64,000 bases of DNA from JALORV01 sp035429805 (GCA_035429805.1 DAOMFL010000003.1:1-64000); one strand, 5' to 3'; positions 25,528-35,031 are shown, numbered from the stretch's first letter. The notes: generated by a model not told the origin, from the sequence alone. A program made the numbers and translations.

Positions 25528-26817
25528 TCAGCCGACGAGGATCACGCGGTAGTCGTTGACGTTGGTCCGTGTCGGCCCCGTAACGATCAGCGTCCCGGCC
25601 GCCGCAAAGTAGCCCCACGCGTCGTGGGCGTCGAGCGCAGTGCGCGCAGCGACGCCTGCACGCGCAGCGCGCTCCGCGGTGTCCGGCGCGCACCACGCAC
25701 CTGCGTTGTCTTCGCTGCCGTCGATGCCGTCGGTGTCGGCCGCAAGCGCGTAGACATCTGGAAAATTTTCAAGCTCGACGGCCAGCGACAGCAGGAATTC
25801 GCTGCACCGTCCGCCGCGACCCCGCACCCCCCGCGGCAGCGTCACCGTGCATTCGCCGCCCGAGATCAGCGCGACCGGGGGCGCAAATGGCGCCGCGTGC
25901 GCGCGGATCTCGCGCACCAGCGCGGCGTAGACCTTCGCCACCTCGCGCGCCTCGCCGGTCACGGTGTCGCCGAGGATGACCGGTGTGATGCCGGCGTCGC
26001 GAAACACGCCGGCCGCGGCGACCAGCGACGAGCGCGCCGTCGCGATGATGCGGTTCTCGACCGGGTCCAGGCGCGGGTCCCCGGGCTTGGGCGTCTCGGC
26101 GATTTCGCCACGCTCACCGCGCGCGAGGCGCGTGGCGACGCTGTGCGGAGGCGTGACTTTCCAGCGGCGCAGCACCGCCGTTGCGTCGGCAAACGTGCTC
26201 GGATCCGCAGCGCATGGCCCGGAGGCGATATCCGCCGGCGCGTCGCCGGTGACATCGGACACGATGAGTGCGCAGACCTGCGCGCCCCGCGTTGCGGCGG
26301 ACAGTGCCAGCTGACCACCGGCGATGCGTGACAGGTGCTTGCGCACGACGTTCATCTGCTCGATCGGGGCACCGCTCGCCAGCAGATCGCGCGTGACCTG
26401 CTTCAGGTCCGCCATCGGCACATCGACGGCCGGCAGCGAGAGCAGGCTCGAGCCGCCGCCGGAAATGAGCGCCAGCAGAAGATCGCCCGGGTTGAGCGAT
26501 CCGGCGCGCGTGAGGATCTCCTCGGCGGCGGCGGCGCCGGCCTCGTCGGGAACCGGGTGGCCGGCCTCGACGACACGGATGTCCCGGGTCGGCAGGCCAT
26601 GCGCATACCGGGTGATCACCACGCCGTCGAGCTCAACATCGGACCAGGCCCGCTCGACGGCGGCCGCCATGCTTGCCGCCGCCTTGCCCGCGCCGACAAC
26701 AACGGCCCGCCGCGGCCGGTCCGGCAGGTGCTGCGCCAGCATCTGCAGCGGATCCGCTGCTGCGACGGCCGCGTCGTAGCTGGCGCGCAGCAGGTCAACC
26801 TGCGTCATCGCCGTCAT
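25528..26817 (-). CDS. Glycerate 2-kinase (GckA/TtuD, MOFRL family)
   Basis: The protein has 429 residues with the DUF4147 domain first (VVVGAGKAAASMAAAVE, RVVEAGHPVPDEAG, LISGGGSSLLSLP, NVVRKHLSRIAGGQLA) and the C-terminal MOFRL domain (LISGGECTVTLPRG, GRGGRCSEFLLSLA, ADTDGIDGSEDNAGAW). The family phosphorylates D-glycerate at carbon 2 for entry into glycolysis. Its start overlaps the stop of the upstream membrane-protein gene (ATGA at 26814-26817), so the two are coupled. The much longer open frame to 28449 is a shadow of that neighbour. Confidence 0.92.
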   Translation of the reverse strand: MTAMTQVDLLRASYDAAVAAADPLQMLAQHLPDRPRRAVVVGAGKAAASMAAAVERAWSDVELDGVVITRYAHGLPTRDIRVVEAGHPVPDEAGAAAAEEILTRAGSLNPGDLLLALISGGGSSLLSLPAVDVPMADLKQVTRDLLASGAPIEQMNVVRKHLSRIAGGQLALSAATRGAQVCALIVSDVTGDAPADIASGPCAADPSTFADATAVLRRWKVTPPHSVATRLARGERGEIAETPKPGDPRLDPVENRIIATARSSLVAAAGVFRDAGITPVILGDTVTGEAREVAKVYAALVREIRAHAAPFAPPVALISGGECTVTLPRGVRGRGGRCSEFLLSLAVELENFPDVYALAADTDGIDGSEDNAGAWCAPDTAERAARAGVAARTALDAHDAWGYFAAAGTLIVTGPTRTNVNDYRVILVG

Positions 26818-28868
26818 TTGAGTATCCGGAACATGTTGTGATGCGCGTCGGTAAAGGTCGCGAGATCGGCCCGATCGCCGATCGGCGTGGTGACGTACCG
26901 CAGCGCGTCCGAATCGAGCAGCGCCCGGTTGCGCGTGACGAGGATCTGATCGGTCGCCGAGAGCCAGTACTGGGGGCCGTTGTCCTGGGCTGCGGGGATG
27001 TCCGAGACGACCACGGCCTCCATGCCCACCTCGCTCGCCAGACGCTTCACGACGGGCAGCAGGTCGATATAGCGATTGGTCGCCTGGAACACGATGACGC
27101 CGTCCGGCGCCAGATGGCGCACATACAGCGCCATCGCTTCGCGCGTCACGAGATGCATCGGGATCGAATCCCCCGCAAAGGCGTCGACGCCCAGCACGTC
27201 GTATCGTCGCGGCGCCTCGCGCTCGAGTGAGAGCCTCCCGTCGCCGAGCACGACCTCGGTCTGTGCCGGCGTGTCGCGCAGGAACGTGAACTCCGTGTGC
27301 GCGACGTCGACGACACGCGGCGAGATCTCGTAGAACGTAAAAGTGTCGCCGGGCCGCCCGTACGAGGCGACGACGCCGGCGCCGAGGCCGATGATGCCGA
27401 CCTTCCGCGGTCCGGGCTGCAGTTCGTTCAGGGCGGCGAACAGGCGCCCGTAGCCGGAGCCCGGCCCGAAGTAGTCGCTCGGCGTGTTCCGGTATGCCTC
27501 GCCGAGCAGCTGTCCGCCATGGATGATGCCGCCATGGAGCATCGCCCGGTACGGCACCGGGTCGGCGGAGTCGCGCGTGCGCACGACGCCGTAGAAATCG
27601 CGCTCCATCACGCGCAGGTCCCTTGCGTAGTAGTACGCACCCTCGATCGCGTAATAGGCTGTGGCGCCGACCACCGCGACGCCGATCAGACGCTTCCACC
27701 CGTCGAGCTGCAGCAGCACGAGCAGTGCCAGCAGCACCAGCGCGATGTTCACCTCGAAGTAGCCGCGCAAAGTCAGCGGAGCAATGATCGCGATCAGCAC
27801 GGCGCCGAGGGCTCCGCCCACCGAGATCATCAGGTAGAACCGGGTCAGGTGGCGCGGGTCCGGACGCAGGCGCGCGAGTTCGCCGTGGCAGAACATGCAC
27901 GCGACGAAAAGACCCGCGAAGAACACCGACGCGGCGAGCTTCAGGTTCAGCGAAGGAATCAGCCAGGCCATGGCCGGCACTGCAACGGCGACAGCCACCA
28001 CGAACACCGTGCGCTGGTACCAGCGCGGGTGATCGAATGCCAGGACGAAGCTCAACAGGTAGAGCGAAAGTGGCAGCACCCACAGGAAGGGCACGCTCGC
28101 CACGTTCTGCGTCACATGGTTGGTGACGGCGAGCAGCATCACCGAGCCCATCGCCGCCAGCACCAGCCAGCGCAGCTGCAGCGCGAGCGCCGGAGCGGCA
28201 CCACCGGCAGCTGCCGCGCCCCCAGCGACGACGTCTTCCAGCTCCGCCCCGCGCAGAGACAACCACGCCGTCGCGGCACAGATCAGCGCGAACAGCACGT
28301 ACAGCGCGGACCAGATCCAGCCCAGCTGCGGCAGCGAGAGCCATGGTTCGAACAGCACGGGAAAGCCGAGCAGCGCGAGGAGCGACGCGAAGTTCGAAAG
28401 CGCAAACAGGCGATACGGCACCGCGGCCCTGAAGCGTCGCCAGTACCACGCCTGCAGCAGCGGCGTCGTCGTCGAAAGCAGGAAGTACGGCAGTCCGATC
28501 GTCGCCGTGAGCAGCAGCAGGATGCGCACGATCGGCGCTTCATCGCCCAGAGGCTTCCAGTCGGGCGACGCCAGGATCGGCAGCGTGAGCAGCGAGACGG
28601 CGAGCAGGCCGACATGCAGCAGCGCCTGGCGGCGCGCGCCGAGCCGATGCGTGAGGTCGGCATAGGCGTAACCCGCCAGCAGCGTCGACTGGAAGAACAC
28701 CAGCGCCGTGGTCCAGACGGCGGAGGAGCCGCCGAACCAGGGCAGGATCTGCTTGGCAATGATCGGCTGCACCAGGAACAGCAGGAATGCCGACAGGAAG
28801 ATCGTGGTCGCGTAAGGAACCACGGCGGTCCGCGTGTTCAAGGGCACAGCCGATTCGATGGCAGACAT
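26814..28868 (-). CDS. Fused MFS-like membrane / spermidine-synthase-like protein
   Basis: From the ATG at 28868 the protein has 684 residues; earlier in-frame codons to 29033 encode an unrelated arginine/cysteine-rich stretch. Roughly twelve hydrophobic segments (about 15-420) are followed by a soluble spermidine-synthase-like methyltransferase fold: GIIGLGAGVVASYGRPGD for nucleotide binding, FYEISPRVVDVA, VLGDGRLSLE, and DVLGVDAFAGDSIPMHL. The fusion is widespread in bacteria, but its substrate is unproven and the enzymatic half lacks obvious polyamine specificity. Coupling to glycerate 2-kinase suggests a shared transcript rather than a known pathway. Confidence 0.85.
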   Translation of the reverse strand: MSAIESAVPLNTRTAVVPYATTIFLSAFLLFLVQPIIAKQILPWFGGSSAVWTTALVFFQSTLLAGYAYADLTHRLGARRQALLHVGLLAVSLLTLPILASPDWKPLGDEAPIVRILLLLTATIGLPYFLLSTTTPLLQAWYWRRFRAAVPYRLFALSNFASLLALLGFPVLFEPWLSLPQLGWIWSALYVLFALICAATAWLSLRGAELEDVVAGGAAAAGGAAPALALQLRWLVLAAMGSVMLLAVTNHVTQNVASVPFLWVLPLSLYLLSFVLAFDHPRWYQRTVFVVAVAVAVPAMAWLIPSLNLKLAASVFFAGLFVACMFCHGELARLRPDPRHLTRFYLMISVGGALGAVLIAIIAPLTLRGYFEVNIALVLLALLVLLQLDGWKRLIGVAVVGATAYYAIEGAYYYARDLRVMERDFYGVVRTRDSADPVPYRAMLHGGIIHGGQLLGEAYRNTPSDYFGPGSGYGRLFAALNELQPGPRKVGIIGLGAGVVASYGRPGDTFTFYEISPRVVDVAHTEFTFLRDTPAQTEVVLGDGRLSLEREAPRRYDVLGVDAFAGDSIPMHLVTREAMALYVRHLAPDGVIVFQATNRYIDLLPVVKRLASEVGMEAVVVSDIPAAQDNGPQYWLSATDQILVTRNRALLDSDALRYVTTPIGDRADLATFTDAHHNMFRILK

Positions 28869-29102
28869 GCAGGCGGTCGACGACGTCGGGGCGAAGCCGC
28901 GATTATCGATGATCGCGAGTCCAGCCCGCGAAATCGGGGCACGGCAGGCGTGGCAGTCGCCGGCGTCGGATTGTCGGCATCGGGGCGACCGCACATTCGG
29001 CTGCGCGTATCTGCCGATCGTCCTAACGTTCAATCACGCCGCACGCCGGATCGCGGCGCAAGGAACCTACCCACTCCCCCACTCAGATGCAAGAGGTGAT
29101 CC

Positions 29103-29294
29103 ATGAAACGCCATACAACCCAGAAGACAATCAGGGCCTCCATCGCGATCGCGGCCGCGGTGATCGTCGCCGCGCTTTCCGGCTGCGCCAGCCTGGGCGC
29201 CTGGAACTACGCCAATGAACAGGCCTCGCTCGCCGATTTCGGCGGCGGCGGCGGTGACGGCGGCGGCAGCGGCGACAGCGGCGGCTCGTACTAG
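29103..29294 (+). CDS. Small glycine-rich lipoprotein
   Basis: The protein has 63 residues. A near-perfect Shine-Dalgarno sequence, AGAGGTGATCC, lies directly before the ATG. The signal (MKRHTTQKTIRASIAIAAAV, IVAALSGCAS) ends in lipobox LSGC, so the mature lipoprotein begins at the cysteine near residue 28. The mature chain is only about 36 residues and finishes in a Gly/Ser/Asp run (FGGGGGDGGGSGDSGGSY). The function is unknown. The strong translation signal suggests an abundant envelope component. Confidence 0.7.
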   Translation: MKRHTTQKTIRASIAIAAAVIVAALSGCASLGAWNYANEQASLADFGGGGGDGGGSGDSGGSY

Positions 29295-29342
29295 ATCACG
29301 GAGGAAAGGCGTGCGTCCCTCCACGGAAGCACGCCTGCTACC

Positions 29343-30770
29343 TCACAGCAGCGGACTCACCAGCCGCGTCAGGTTCTGCACCAGCTGTTCGTGGAATGGC
29401 CGCTGGCGCCAGGCCTCGAGATCGACGCGTTCGGACCCGCGCATGTAAGCCTCCTCGATCGCCTGCAGCCGCACGGCGATGTCGCGGCTGAAGAACAGCG
29501 CGATCACCTCCTCGTTCAGCTCGAACGAGCGCAGGTCCATGTTGCATGACCCGACCCACGCGATTTCGCCGTCCACCGAAACCGCCTTGGTGTGCAGGAA
29601 TGCCTCGTGATACGCATGGATCCTGACGCCCGCCTGCAGCAGTGACTCGTAGTAGGAGCGCTGGGCATTGGCTACCAGGAACTGGTCCTTGCGGTGATCG
29701 ACGATCAGGTGCACCTCGACTCCGCGCTGCGCCGCGGTTTCCAGCGCCTCCTGCAGCGCCTGGCTCGGGATGAAGTACGGCGTCGTGATGACGATGCGCC
29801 GGCGTGCCGCATAGACGAGGTTCACGACCATGCGCTGCGCGCGCTGCGTCGACGAGGCCGGACCGTTGGGAAGGATCTGTGCCGGGCAGTCGCCGGCCGC
29901 CGGCACCGGTTGCAGTGCGGCTGCGCCGATGAAATCCTGCGTTTCCGCGTACCAGTCCGCGCCGAACACGAGCTGCAGCTGCACGGCTGTCGGCCCCTCG
30001 ATCCGGACCACCAGTTCGCTGTATGTGAGCCCGGGCTTGAAGTCCGGGCTCACCATGTTCTGCGAACCGGTGTAGCCGATGCGGCCGTCGATCACGACGA
30101 TCTTGCGATGGTTGCGCAGGTCGAGGCGCTCGGGCTTGCGCCAGCGGAATGGCAGCGACACGACGGCCTCGATCCCGAGGCCGCGCAGCTGCGGGATCAC
30201 CGACGGGATCGAGGGCCGCGACCCGAACGCATCGATGAGGACCCGGCAGCGCACGCCGCGCTGCACGGCCCGCGCCATCGCCTCGATGACCGGCTGCGTG
30301 CTGGAGTCGGCCTGGAATATGTAATAGCAGAGATGGACGGAGTACCGCGCGGCGTCGATGTCGGACGCGACGCGCGCCAGGATGGCCCGGTAATCAGTCA
30401 GCAGTTCAACCGCGTTGCCGCCCAGGTTGGGCAGCCGCGCGAGGTCGGTGGACAGCCTCGCGCTGGGTTCGTACACGACGGGTATCGGCGGCGGCTCGAT
30501 GCCGGGCAGCTGCGACAGTGATCCGCGCAACGGCTCGACCCGCGCAAGGAAGTCCTGCAGCCGCTCGACACGCCAGCGCGGCAGATGGGGCCGGCCGATC
30601 AGCAGGTAGGCCACCAGCCCCACCCATGGAAGAAAGAAGATCAGCAGCAGCCAGCCCTTGGCCGCCTCGGGCGAGCGCCGGGTCGGCACGATCGGCAGCA
30701 TGACGAGCCGGATCGCCCAGTCGGCGACGATCGCGATCGTTCCCCATTGCAGTGAGGAGAGCTCAGCCAT
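29343..30770 (-). CDS. cls: Cardiolipin synthase (phospholipase D superfamily)
   Basis: The protein has 475 residues. Two N-terminal membrane segments (about 10-30 and 40-60) precede two HKD phospholipase-D motifs: HRKIVVID followed by GYTGSQN (about 220-240) and HTKAVSVD followed by GSCNMDLRS (about 400-425). It condenses two phosphatidylglycerols into cardiolipin at the inner membrane. Length and layout match ClsA. It is upstream of no obvious partner; the amino-acid transporter genes on the same strand end 45 bases before its start and may read through. Confidence 0.94.
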   Translation of the reverse strand: MAELSSLQWGTIAIVADWAIRLVMLPIVPTRRSPEAAKGWLLLIFFLPWVGLVAYLLIGRPHLPRWRVERLQDFLARVEPLRGSLSQLPGIEPPPIPVVYEPSARLSTDLARLPNLGGNAVELLTDYRAILARVASDIDAARYSVHLCYYIFQADSSTQPVIEAMARAVQRGVRCRVLIDAFGSRPSIPSVIPQLRGLGIEAVVSLPFRWRKPERLDLRNHRKIVVIDGRIGYTGSQNMVSPDFKPGLTYSELVVRIEGPTAVQLQLVFGADWYAETQDFIGAAALQPVPAAGDCPAQILPNGPASSTQRAQRMVVNLVYAARRRIVITTPYFIPSQALQEALETAAQRGVEVHLIVDHRKDQFLVANAQRSYYESLLQAGVRIHAYHEAFLHTKAVSVDGEIAWVGSCNMDLRSFELNEEVIALFFSRDIAVRLQAIEEAYMRGSERVDLEAWRQRPFHEQLVQNLTRLVSPLL

Positions 30771-30815
30771 GCGCTGACGCGGCGCCGCGCCGCGCGCTCA
30801 GGTTCCTGACACCGC

Positions 30816-31574
30816 CTAGTGCCCGAGGATCTTCGACAGGAAATCCTTGGTGCGGTCGCTCTTCGGGTGGTCGAAGAACTCGTGCGGGTTGTTCTCCTCG
30901 ACGATCTGACCCTGGTCCATGAAGATCACGCGGTCGGCGACGGCCTTGGCAAAGCCCATTTCGTGCGTGACACAGAGCATCGTTATGCCGTGCCCCGCCA
31001 GCTCGATCATCACGTCGAGCACTTCCTTGATCATCTCGGGGTCGAGCGCCGACGTCGGTTCGTCGAACAGCATCACCTTGGGCTTCAGGCACAACGCGCG
31101 CGCAATGGCGACGCGCTGCTGCTGCCCGCCGGAAAGCTGCAATGGGTACTTGCCGGCCTGCTCGGAGATTCGCACGCGCTTCAGCTGCATCATCGCGCGC
31201 TCCTCGGCCTCGGCCTTCGGCATGCCGGTGACCCACATCGGCGCCAACGTCAGGTTCTGCAGCACCGTCAGGTGCGGGAACAGGTTGAACTGCTGGAACA
31301 CCATGCCGACCTCACGGCGGATCTTTTCGATCGCCTTCACGTCATCGGTCATCTCGATGCCGTCGACCGTGAGCTTGCCCTCCTGGTATTCCTCCAGGCG
31401 GTTGATGCAGCGGATCAGCGTCGACTTGCCCGACCCGGACGGGCCGCAGATGACGATGCGCTCGCCCTTCTTCACGTGCAGGTCGATGTCACGCAGCACG
31501 TGAAAATTGTTCCCGTACCACTTGTTGACCTTGTCGAACGCGATGATGGGATGCTCTTGGTGCTGGGTCGTCAT
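30816..31574 (-). CDS. aapP: General amino-acid ABC transporter, ATP-binding subunit AapP
   Basis: A 252-residue ABC ATPase with Walker A GPSGSGKST, Q-loop in MVFQQFNLFPH, signature LSGGQQQR, Walker B VMLFDEPTSALD and switch His in CVTHEMGFA. The sequence is that of polar/general amino-acid importers (GlnQ/AapP/BztD). The ATG at 31574 is taken because the in-frame extension to 31625 lies in the 3' end of aapM. It is last in the J-Q-M-P order and energises uptake through AapQM. Confidence 0.95.
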   Translation of the reverse strand: MTTQHQEHPIIAFDKVNKWYGNNFHVLRDIDLHVKKGERIVICGPSGSGKSTLIRCINRLEEYQEGKLTVDGIEMTDDVKAIEKIRREVGMVFQQFNLFPHLTVLQNLTLAPMWVTGMPKAEAEERAMMQLKRVRISEQAGKYPLQLSGGQQQRVAIARALCLKPKVMLFDEPTSALDPEMIKEVLDVMIELAGHGITMLCVTHEMGFAKAVADRVIFMDQGQIVEENNPHEFFDHPKSDRTKDFLSKILGH

Positions 31575-31585
31575 GGTCCGACCTA

Positions 31586-32692
31586 TCAACGGGTCTTGCT
31601 GCGGTTGAGCTGCTTCTCCACCCAAAGGCTGTAGCGAGACATCGCGAAGCAGAAGATAAAGTAGATCAGCGTGATGAAAAGATAGCCCTCGATCTTGAAG
31701 GGGCGCCAGTCGGCGTCGGAGTTGAGCGCCAGTCCCAGGGAGCCCGTGAGCTCATACAGCGACACGATGGTCACGAGCGACGTGTCCTTGAAGATCGAGA
31801 TGAAGTTGTTCATGATGCCTGGGATCACCATGGCCAGCGCCTGCGGCAGCACGATCTTGCGCTGCGTCTGCCAGTAGGTGAGGCCGAGCGAATCCGCGGC
31901 CTCGACCTGGCCCTTGGGAATCGCCTGCAGGCCACCGCGCACGATCTCGGCCATGTAGGCCGCGGCGAACAGCGTGATGCCGACCAGCACGCGCACCAGC
32001 ACGTCGACGGTGAGCCCCTGCGGCATGAACAGCGGAAACATGAAGCTCGCCATGAACAGCACCGAGATGAGCGGCACGCCTCGGATCAGCTCGACATAGA
32101 TCACGCAGAAGGTCCGGATCGCAGGCAGCTTGGAGCGACGCCCCAGCGCCACCAGCACAGAAATCGGGAAGGCCAGCACGATCGACAATGTCGCCAGCAT
32201 GATCGTCAGCGGCAGACCACCCCAGCGGTCGGTGGTCACCACCGAGAGTCCTGCGACGCCGCCGTACATCAGCATGAAGAAGGCAGCCAGCACGGCGATC
32301 CACACGGGGACCAGCCAGGGCTTCCAGAATTTCCGGATGCACGAGAGCATCAGTAGGCCGACCAGCAGGCCGGTGGCGAGTTCGGGCCGCCATTGTTCCT
32401 CGAAGGGATAGCGGCCGAAGATGATCAACCTGTGCTTCTCGGCGATCACGCCCCAGCAGGCTCCCGCGCCGCGCGCCTGCTGGCAGACCTCGGCATTCGG
32501 CTGCAGCACGGCCTTGAAAATGGCCCAGCTGGCGAGCTGAGGCAGGTAATAGAGCGCCAGTCCGATCAGCACGGCCGACGTCAGCGAGCTCTTCCAGTCG
32601 CCAAACAGGTTCTTGCGCAGCCAGGCAACGAACCCGGCCTGGCGCACCGGCGGCGCGCGCGAGGGAATCGGCTGGAACACCGCGGCCATCAT
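31586..32692 (-). CDS. aapM: General amino-acid ABC transporter permease AapM
   Basis: A 368-residue inner-membrane permease with about eight hydrophobic segments. The ATPase-contacting EAA loop is visible as EIVRGGLQAIPKGQVEAADS, followed by LGLTYWQTQRKIVLPQAL. The long N-terminal part before the transporter core (about 1-130) is typical of AapM/BztC, which are larger than HisM-type permeases. The ATG at 32692 overlaps the stop of aapQ (ATGA). It pairs with AapQ to form the channel. Confidence 0.94.
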   Translation of the reverse strand: MMAAVFQPIPSRAPPVRQAGFVAWLRKNLFGDWKSSLTSAVLIGLALYYLPQLASWAIFKAVLQPNAEVCQQARGAGACWGVIAEKHRLIIFGRYPFEEQWRPELATGLLVGLLMLSCIRKFWKPWLVPVWIAVLAAFFMLMYGGVAGLSVVTTDRWGGLPLTIMLATLSIVLAFPISVLVALGRRSKLPAIRTFCVIYVELIRGVPLISVLFMASFMFPLFMPQGLTVDVLVRVLVGITLFAAAYMAEIVRGGLQAIPKGQVEAADSLGLTYWQTQRKIVLPQALAMVIPGIMNNFISIFKDTSLVTIVSLYELTGSLGLALNSDADWRPFKIEGYLFITLIYFIFCFAMSRYSLWVEKQLNRSKTR

Positions 32693-33879
32693 CTCTCCTT
32701 GATCGCAGCGCGCTTGTTGTACCAGTTCATGATCGCCGAGGTCGTCAGCGACGTTGTCAGGTACACGGCCATGATGATTGCAATGCACTCGACCGCTCGG
32801 CCGGTCTGGTTGATCGCCGTGTTGGCGATCGACACCACGTCGGGATAACCGATCGCGACCGCCAGCGACGAGTTCTTGGTCAGATTCAGGTACTGGTTGG
32901 TCATCGGCGGGATGATCACGCGCATCGCCTGCGGCAAGATCACCAGCCGCATCGACTGGTTCTTCGACAGGCCGAGGCTCGAAGCCGCTTCCACTTGGCC
33001 ATGCGAGACCGACTGAATTCCGGCGCGCACCACTTCGGCGACGAACGACGACGTGTAGAAGACGAGTCCGAGCAGCACGGCCATGAACTCCGGCGTCACC
33101 GCGGCCCCGTCCTCGACCATGCCCTCGCCCTGGTGCGGCAGGTTCCACGCCGTCGGTGCGCCCCCGGCCGCCCACCCGATCACCGAGCATGCAATCACGA
33201 TGCCGACCGGCACCCAGAACATGCTGCGCACATGTCCGGTCTGTTCGAACCTGCGCCGTGCCCAGCGACGGTAGAACCAGGCCAGAAACAGGCCGACGGT
33301 GCCACCCACGGCCGCCAGCGCCTGCCCCAGGCCCCACACCGGCACCGGGTACTGGAAGCCGCCCTTGCTGAGAAAGAACAGACCAAACGCGCTGACCGGG
33401 TCGAATGGATCCGGCAGGATCTCGGTGAACACCAGGTACCACATCAGCAGCTGCAGCAGCACCGGGATGTTGCGGAACAGTTCGACGTAGCCGTAGCACA
33501 GCCCGCGCACCAGCGCGTTATGTGAGAAACGGCCAACACCGAGCACGGTACCGAGGATCGTCGTCATCACGATGCCGATGATGGCGACCCGCAGCGTGTT
33601 GCCGATGCCGACGAGAAAAGCCTTCCAGTAAGGATCGAGCGCTTCGTAGTTGAACAGTGGCTCGCCGATGTCGAAACCGGCAGGCGTCATCAGGAATCCG
33701 AAGCCGCTCTGGATGCCGCGCGCACGCATGTTCTCCAGCGTGTTGTGCGCGAGGAACCACGCCGCCAGCACGATCAATGCGATCGCGACGATCTGGTAGA
33801 CGAGGCCGCGGAAGGCCTGGCTGCGCCAGGACCAGTCACGCCGCTTTGGCGGGGCACGCCCCGGAACGGCCTGCGACAC
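32689..33879 (-). CDS. aapQ: General amino-acid ABC transporter permease AapQ
   Basis: A 396-residue permease with about eight hydrophobic segments and a large insertion between them (about 170-265), as in AapQ/BztB. The EAA loop reads EVVRAGIQSVSHGQVEAASS, then LGLSKNQSMRLVILPQAM. The FRNIPVLLQLLMWY stretch is highly typical of polar amino-acid permeases. It is separated from aapJ by about 117 bases holding two strong hairpins, and is coupled to aapM by an overlapping start. Confidence 0.95.
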   Translation of the reverse strand: MSQAVPGRAPPKRRDWSWRSQAFRGLVYQIVAIALIVLAAWFLAHNTLENMRARGIQSGFGFLMTPAGFDIGEPLFNYEALDPYWKAFLVGIGNTLRVAIIGIVMTTILGTVLGVGRFSHNALVRGLCYGYVELFRNIPVLLQLLMWYLVFTEILPDPFDPVSAFGLFFLSKGGFQYPVPVWGLGQALAAVGGTVGLFLAWFYRRWARRRFEQTGHVRSMFWVPVGIVIACSVIGWAAGGAPTAWNLPHQGEGMVEDGAAVTPEFMAVLLGLVFYTSSFVAEVVRAGIQSVSHGQVEAASSLGLSKNQSMRLVILPQAMRVIIPPMTNQYLNLTKNSSLAVAIGYPDVVSIANTAINQTGRAVECIAIIMAVYLTTSLTTSAIMNWYNKRAAIKER

Positions 33880-33913
33880 GTCGTTGCCTCCTCCGGTGAG
33901 ACTTGGTCTTATT

Positions 33914-33979
33914 CTGCTCTGTGAAGCGGACGAACTCGCGTCCGCTTCGCAGAGCAGCCTGCGGCGCGAACCGCAGGCT
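33914..33979 (-). promoter_or_regulatory. Two tandem hairpins between aapJ and aapQ
   Basis: A long stem (CTGCTCTG at 33914-33921 and GAAGCGGACG at 33923-33932, pairing with CGTCCGCTTC and CAGAGCAG; 18 Watson-Crick pairs with one T-G pair, 6-base loop) is followed by a 9-bp stem AGCCTGCGG/CCGCAGGCT (33956-33979). No T-run follows on the minus strand. This suits 3' protection of the aapJ message and partial attenuation, so that binding protein exceeds permease. Confidence 0.7.
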
Positions 33980-33996
33980 GGCTCAGGCCACGTCCG

Positions 33997-35031
33997 TTAG
34001 CGCACCGGCGGCGCGTACATGATTCCGCCCTTGCTCCACAAGCTGTTGAGGCCGCGTGGCAGTTTGAGCCCGGAGTTCGGGCCCACATTGCGATCGAAGA
34101 TCTCGCCGTAGTTTCCGGTAGCCTTGAGCGCGTTGACCATCCAGTTCTTGTCAAGCCCCATCAGCTTGCCGGTGTCTTCCGAAGTCCCAACGATCCGCAT
34201 GACGACCGGGTCCTGGCTGGTCTTGACCATTTCGTCGACGTTCTTCTGGGTGATGCCGTACTCCTCGGCCTCGACCAGGCCGAACACGACCCACTTGACA
34301 ATCGTGAACCACTCGTCGTCCCCGCGTCGGACCATCGGACCGAGCGGTTCCTTCGAGATCAGCGTCGGCAGGATCATGTGCTCGTTCGGATCCTTCGCTT
34401 CCTTGTTGCGCACCGAAGCCAGGCCGGACGCGTCCGTCGTGTAGGCCTGGCAGCGCCCGGAGAAATAGGCACCGGTCGCAGCCTCGACCTTCTCGAACAC
34501 GACCGGCTTGATGCCGAGATTGTTGCCGCGAGAGAAGTCCGTCAGGTTCTTTTCGGTCGTCGTGCCGGATTGAACGCAGACCGTCGCGCCCTTCAGATCC
34601 TTTGCATTTTTGATCTTCCCCTTGACCGGCACCATGAAGCCCTGGCCGTCATAGTAGGTCACGGCTGTGATAAACATGCCGAGCGATGCATCGCGCGTCA
34701 GCGTGAAGGTGGTGTTGCGCGACAGCACGTCGACTTCGCCCGACTGCAGTGCAGTGAAGCGCTGCTGCGCATTCAGCGGCACGAACTTGATCTTGTTGCC
34801 GTCGCCAAGCACCGCGGCAGCGATCGCGCGGCAGATATCGACGTCGAGACCCGTCCAGTTGCCCTGGCTGTCGGCGGCCGAGAAGCCGGCGAGCCCGGTG
34901 TTGACCCCGCATATCACGCTGCCGCGCGCCTTGATGGCGTCCAGTGTCTTGCCCGCGTGCGCGGGTGCCGCGACCAGCGTTGCCGCGGCGACCAGTCCTC
35001 CGGCCAGGACCTTGCCTGCATTTCGAATCAT
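33997..35031 (-). CDS. aapJ: General amino-acid ABC transporter binding protein AapJ
   Basis: The ATG at 35031 has an AAGGAG site seven bases upstream and gives 344 residues. The in-frame extension to 35103 is lysine/arginine-rich and lacks a site. A Sec signal peptide (MIRNAGKVLAGGLVAAATLV, then AAPAHA) is followed by the periplasmic fold: GVNTGLAGFSAADSQGNWTG, LDVDICRAIAAAVLGD, VLSRNTTFTLTRD. AapJ captures a broad range of L-amino acids. The gene heads the aapJQMP transcript, and downstream hairpins probably keep its mRNA abundant. Confidence 0.95.
   Translation of the reverse strand: MIRNAGKVLAGGLVAAATLVAAPAHAGKTLDAIKARGSVICGVNTGLAGFSAADSQGNWTGLDVDICRAIAAAVLGDGNKIKFVPLNAQQRFTALQSGEVDVLSRNTTFTLTRDASLGMFITAVTYYDGQGFMVPVKGKIKNAKDLKGATVCVQSGTTTEKNLTDFSRGNNLGIKPVVFEKVEAATGAYFSGRCQAYTTDASGLASVRNKEAKDPNEHMILPTLISKEPLGPMVRRGDDEWFTIVKWVVFGLVEAEEYGITQKNVDEMVKTSQDPVVMRIVGTSEDTGKLMGLDKNWMVNALKATGNYGEIFDRNVGPNSGLKLPRGLNSLWSKGGIMYAPPVR

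Noticed and set aside
25528..28449. A 973-residue open frame running from inside the MFS/spermidine-synthase-like gene into glycerate kinase
   Set aside because: Only the part after 26817 makes sense. The rest is an out-of-frame shadow, and the ATGA at 26814-26817 fixes the real start.
27297..29099. A 600-residue open frame antisense to the MFS/spermidine-synthase-like gene
   Set aside because: Very high Arg/Gln/His content and no motif. It is a codon-bias shadow.
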